Shown here: positions 60,949-64,000 of the stretch, one piece after another
How the letters are laid out: every line of letters begins with the position of its first letter
Numbering within the stretch: the stretch's first letter is position 1
Assembly (NCBI GenBank): GCA_937899625.1
Contig: CALCCB010000075.1
Location: 20,485 to 84,484 of the forward strand
Source: an uncultured Bacteroidota bacterium
GTDB taxonomy: Bacteria; Bacteroidota; Bacteroidia; Flavobacteriales_D; Crocinitomicaceae
Reading direction: 5' to 3'
Length of the DNA: 64,000 bases
Position numbers and translations under genes: made by a program
The notes under the pieces: model-generated
The model's database searches: none
The model's input: only the letters and a program-made list of their open reading frames with translations
What the model was told of the DNA's origin: nothing

Positions 60949-63900
60949 CTACAAACCAGCTCCTCTAAGTAAGGTTACGTGACCCACAGCTTCTTCTTTC
61001 CTATCGGTTTCAAGATTCATGATCTTCAACTTCCAGGTATAAACTCCTTCCTGACATTTCACTCCTCGGTATGTTCCATCCCATCCTTGACCGATCTGGT
61101 CTGTTTCATAGATCAACTCACCCCAACGGTTGAAAATGTAGAAACCATAATTCTCATACTTATACCCTGACGAAATAACAGGTTTAAATACATTGTTATA
61201 ATCATCTCCATCCGGCGTAAACGCATTCGGCACATAATAGATCAACTCAGGGTGATATTGAATCCATATTGATGTTGAGTCGATACATCCATCACTTGAG
61301 ATCGTGTACAACCAAACTTGGTAATCTACCGGATCAGCTCCATCAGGGAATTGGTGATAAACATTTTCTGAGAACTCATTTGGAGAACCATCTCCAAAAT
61401 CCCAGATGAATGAATCACCATTAACAGAGGTGTTATAGAAATAATTGTCATAATCCGTTGTAGAAATGTCAAGAGTCTCTGCGTAGAAGCTTGCTACAGG
61501 ATTTGGTGCAATACAAAGGAAGTCAGCCATTGTTACGGTATCCTTACATCCCTGTGCAGTTGTAACCACCAATTGCATATCCAAACAAAGCTGAGCAGAG
61601 AAGTTCATGATGATCGGTCCACAATCATTAATGGTTGTTCCATCAGAGAAGGTCCATTCACAATTCGAACCTGGTTCTGCCCCTGATTCAAACGTAATGT
61701 TGTTCCCAACACAACCAACGATAGGTGTTGGAGGCGGGATGTTTGGCGCAGGGTTCGCTGCCAATGTTGTTGTACTTATTGAAATACATCCATTAGCATC
61801 AGTAACCGTAGCTTCAAAAGTTCCTTCCGGCATATTTATAGCAATATCCGTGTTTTGTGCAGGAACAGTGTTCCAAGAAATTCCATAACCTGGAGTACCA
61901 CCATCATAACTCACTTCTACTGAACCGTCCTCTGCTCCTTCACAACTAACAGCTGCCCCGAAGTAGTTCGATAGTATCGCAATACTTGAAGTAACAGGAG
62001 TTGGCTGGGTTACGTTCACAGTCGTCATCGAAGTACATCCATTGAGATCGGTCACCATAACGTTATAAATTCCGGCTCCAACCATTTGATCCAATAGCTG
62101 AGTAGTTCCAATTGGGGCTCCAGAGCTGTTCGACCATGCATAAGTATATCCAGGGGTACCTCCAGTTGGTGTGACATCTATACTACCATCTGTTGATTGG
62201 AAACAAGATACATCTGCACCGTTGTAATCAGAAACTACCTGCGCAATACTTAATAGTTCATCAGGCTCTGTTATTGTTACCTGAGCGTTGATCAAACATC
62301 CATTTGCATCAACTGCAGTTACTTCATACGTTCCCGCTCCTAATCCAACTGGATCTTCAATGGTTGAGACTACATTTCCATTTTCATCTCTCCACGAGAA
62401 TACATATGCTGGAGTACCTCCGTTGATCGTCAAATCAATTGTACCATCTGTGGCTCCAAAACAGCTTACATCCTGGCCATTGTAGTCTGAAGAAACAACT
62501 CCATCCGCTACCAACGCTGGAGGGTCTACCAATGTGATCGGTGCCGTTGTTGTGCAACCGTTGGCATCTGTAACCAATACAGTATAGTCACCTGAAGGTA
62601 GACCGTTCACGTTTTGAGTGTTCCCTACTACCGTTCCACCGATATTCGTCCAGGAATATCCATATGGTACAGTTCCACCAACAGGCGTCGAAGAGACAGC
62701 ACCATCAGAAGCTCCTAAACAAGAGATGTCTTGACCATTGTAATTGGAAGTCACTGTAGTCGTTACCGTAACGACAGGAGGCTGAACCAAAGTGATCTGA
62801 TCCGTAATGATACAACCGTTAATGTCTGTGACAGTAACATTATAATTACCAGCTGGTAAGGTGTTCAGATCCTCGATTGCAAATGCGCCACCATTCCATG
62901 AATATACATATCCAGGTGATCCTCCCCCTACTGTTGCATCGATCCATCCATCCGGAGCACAACCGGTCAGGTTGTATCCGCCTGCATAAATAGATGGTGT
63001 CAAATCAATCGTCAATGGCGTAGGTTGAATCAGGGTTATCGTAGTCGTTTGAACACAACCATTGATATCTGTCATCGTTACTCCATATGTTCCTGAAGTC
63101 AATCCTGTCTGATCTTCTGCTCCCGGAGTCAACCCACTTCCATCAGTAGTAGACCATACATAGGTATATCCAGGAGAACCTCCAGATGGAAAATAATCGA
63201 TAGACCCATCATTAAACTGGAAGCAGCTGATATTGTCTCCGCTTGGGAACGTCGGTGAAGTTATATTTTGGTCTAAAGGAACTGGTTGAATTAGTGTAAT
63301 TGTTGTTGATTGTGTACAACCATTAATGTCTGTCATGGTAACGTCATATGTTCCTTCTGCAATAGATGAAAGATTCTGACTTGTTGCTCCGTTCGACCAG
63401 CTATACGTATAACCAGGTGATCCTCCGGATGGAACATAATCGATCGATCCATCATTGAATCCGAAACAGCTAATGTTGTCTCCGGAAGGATAAGTGGGAG
63501 ATGAAATATTCTGAACCAATGGTGTCGGTTCAACCAATGTAATTGTTGTTGATTGTGTACAACCATTGATGTCCGTCATAGTAACATCGTATGTTCCAGC
63601 CGTCAATCCTATTTGGTCTTCTGATCCTACAGTAATTCCAGAACCATCAACTGTTGACCAAGCATACGTGTATCCAGGTGATCCTCCAGACGGAACATAA
63701 TCAAGTGATCCATCGTTCAAACCGAAACAGCTGATATTATCACCACTAGGATAAGTGGGTGATAAAACATTCTGAACCAATGGTGTCGGCTCAACCAGTG
63801 TAATTGTTGTTGATTGTGTACAACCGTTAATATCTGTCATGATAACGTCATATGTTCCTGCTGCAAGGGATGAAAGATCCTGACTTGTTGCTCCGTTCGA

Positions 63901-64000
63901 CCAGCTATACGTATAACCAGGTGATCCTCCGGATGGAACATAATCGATCGATCCGTCATTGAAACCGAAGCAGCTGATATTGTCACCACTAGGATAAGTA
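60949..64000 (-). CDS. Giant SprB-repeat surface protein, T9SS type B (5' end outside the window)
   Basis: At least 1017 codons of the C-terminal part; the frame stays open to the window edge and the true start lies beyond it. About nine SprB repeats of 80-90 residues (motif DNISCFGFNDGSIDY, GGSPGYTYSWSNGAT, GTYDVTMTDINGC) form a long stalk, followed by a PKD domain (FIWDFGDGSP, near 61400). The last 90 residues are a T9SS type B (CHU_C) sorting domain: YYVPNAFTPDGDDYNNVFKP, YIFNRWGELIYET, GVYTWKLKI. Large SprB-type proteins act as gliding adhesins or cell-cell adhesins. This one would be exported through T9SS. Confidence 0.9.
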   Translation of the reverse strand, partial: TYPSGDNISCFGFNDGSIDYVPSGGSPGYTYSWSNGATSQDLSSLAAGTYDVIMTDINGCTQSTTITLVEPTPLVQNVLSPTYPSGDNISCFGLNDGSLDYVPSGGSPGYTYAWSTVDGSGITVGSEDQIGLTAGTYDVTMTDINGCTQSTTITLVEPTPLVQNISSPTYPSGDNISCFGFNDGSIDYVPSGGSPGYTYSWSNGATSQNLSSIAEGTYDVTMTDINGCTQSTTITLIQPVPLDQNITSPTFPSGDNISCFQFNDGSIDYFPSGGSPGYTYVWSTTDGSGLTPGAEDQTGLTSGTYGVTMTDINGCVQTTTITLIQPTPLTIDLTPSIYAGGYNLTGCAPDGWIDATVGGGSPGYVYSWNGGAFAIEDLNTLPAGNYNVTVTDINGCIITDQITLVQPPVVTVTTTVTSNYNGQDISCLGASDGAVSSTPVGGTVPYGYSWTNIGGTVVGNTQNVNGLPSGDYTVLVTDANGCTTTAPITLVDPPALVADGVVSSDYNGQDVSCFGATDGTIDLTINGGTPAYVFSWRDENGNVVSTIEDPVGLGAGTYEVTAVDANGCLINAQVTITEPDELLSIAQVVSDYNGADVSCFQSTDGSIDVTPTGGTPGYTYAWSNSSGAPIGTTQLLDQMVGAGIYNVMVTDLNGCTSMTTVNVTQPTPVTSSIAILSNYFGAAVSCEGAEDGSVEVSYDGGTPGYGISWNTVPAQNTDIAINMPEGTFEATVTDANGCISISTTTLAANPAPNIPPPTPIVGCVGNNITFESGAEPGSNCEWTFSDGTTINDCGPIIMNFSAQLCLDMQLVVTTAQGCKDTVTMADFLCIAPNPVASFYAETLDISTTDYDNYFYNTSVNGDSFIWDFGDGSPNEFSENVYHQFPDGADPVDYQVWLYTISSDGCIDSTSIWIQYHPELIYYVPNAFTPDGDDYNNVFKPVISSGYKYENYGFYIFNRWGELIYETDQIGQGWDGTYRGVKCQEGVYTWKLKIMNLETDRKEEAVGHVTLLRGAGL
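62833..64000 (-). repeat. SprB repeats in alternating long/short pairs
   Basis: Counted from MTDINGC to MTDINGC, the units at 63840-63580, 63579-63337, 63336-63076 and 63075-62833 are 87, 81, 87 and 81 residues. A further short-type unit runs from 63841 to the window end. The partial unit and the one at 63579-63337 are nearly identical in DNA at an offset of 504 bp, i.e. one long plus one short unit. The repeats nearer the C-terminus are more diverged. Confidence 0.85.

Noticed and set aside
62833..64000. Regular repeats that could be taken for a CRISPR array
   Set aside because: Units are 243-261 bp, keep one reading frame and code for SprB repeats; there are no short direct repeats with unique spacers and no cas genes.

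Overview
The window reads as a chromosomal segment of a Bacteroidota bacterium, most likely Flavobacteriia and perhaps near the Crocinitomicaceae/Cryomorphaceae (the family-level guess is inference). The evidence is several proteins with type IX secretion system (T9SS) C-terminal sorting domains, a PorZ homologue next to recO, SprB-type repeats, a DUF4837-MltD-gatA-tatA run, A-rich regions before start codons instead of Shine-Dalgarno sites, and many promoters of the Bacteroidota form TTG-N(19-21)-TAnnTTTG. By eye it is about 35-40% GC.

Layout. 1-5.7 kb: two minus-strand sensor kinases, a REC-kinase hybrid cut by the window edge and a nine-PAS hybrid kinase. 5.9-10.3 kb: xseB, a GRAM/PH-like protein, a T9SS cargo, a SCO1 protein, a DEAD-box helicase and a small basic secreted protein with its own promoter and terminator. 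10.4-14.2 kb: a PnuC-type vitamin transporter and NadR-type kinase, then a TPP riboswitch driving a TonB-dependent receptor, which suggests thiamine uptake. 14.4-18.6 kb: a four-gene unit of response regulator, outer-membrane barrel, short phosphate-binding-like periplasmic protein and histidine kinase. This is the best candidate for an undescribed sensory system. 18.5-27.1 kb: alpha/beta hydrolase, a large PKD/SprB adhesin, a propeller-SpoIIE phosphatase and a lipoprotein. 27.1-30.6 kb: a LysR remnant, tRNA-Arg(TCG), porZ and recO.

30.6-43.4 kb holds mostly housekeeping genes: a peptide-binding lipoprotein, trpS, plsC, gatC, a possibly interrupted CopD protein, an RDD protein, an M42 peptidase, radA, a CarF/TMEM189 lipid desaturase, a NYN-LOTUS protein, a secreted hypothetical, an M1 peptidase and a UbiA protein. 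43.4-49.4 kb is a closely packed minus-strand run of tatA, gatA, mltD, a DUF4837 lipoprotein and two glycosyltransferases, leading into UbiA. 49.5-54.0 kb is the rimP-nusA-infB operon with a strong promoter and a leader hairpin. 54.1-60.9 kb holds a DUF3109 protein, nrdB-nrdA, comF, an FAD oxidoreductase and a bacilliredoxin. From 60.9 kb to the end lies the C-terminal part of a giant SprB-repeat, T9SS type B surface protein that runs off the window.

The genes share a few themes. Surface proteins (the T9SS cargoes and adhesins) are found with a T9SS accessory gene (porZ) and an envelope glycosyltransferase pair. Two separate signalling clusters are present. Translation and DNA metabolism genes fill the spaces. 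No CRISPR array, insertion sequence, prophage or integrase was seen.
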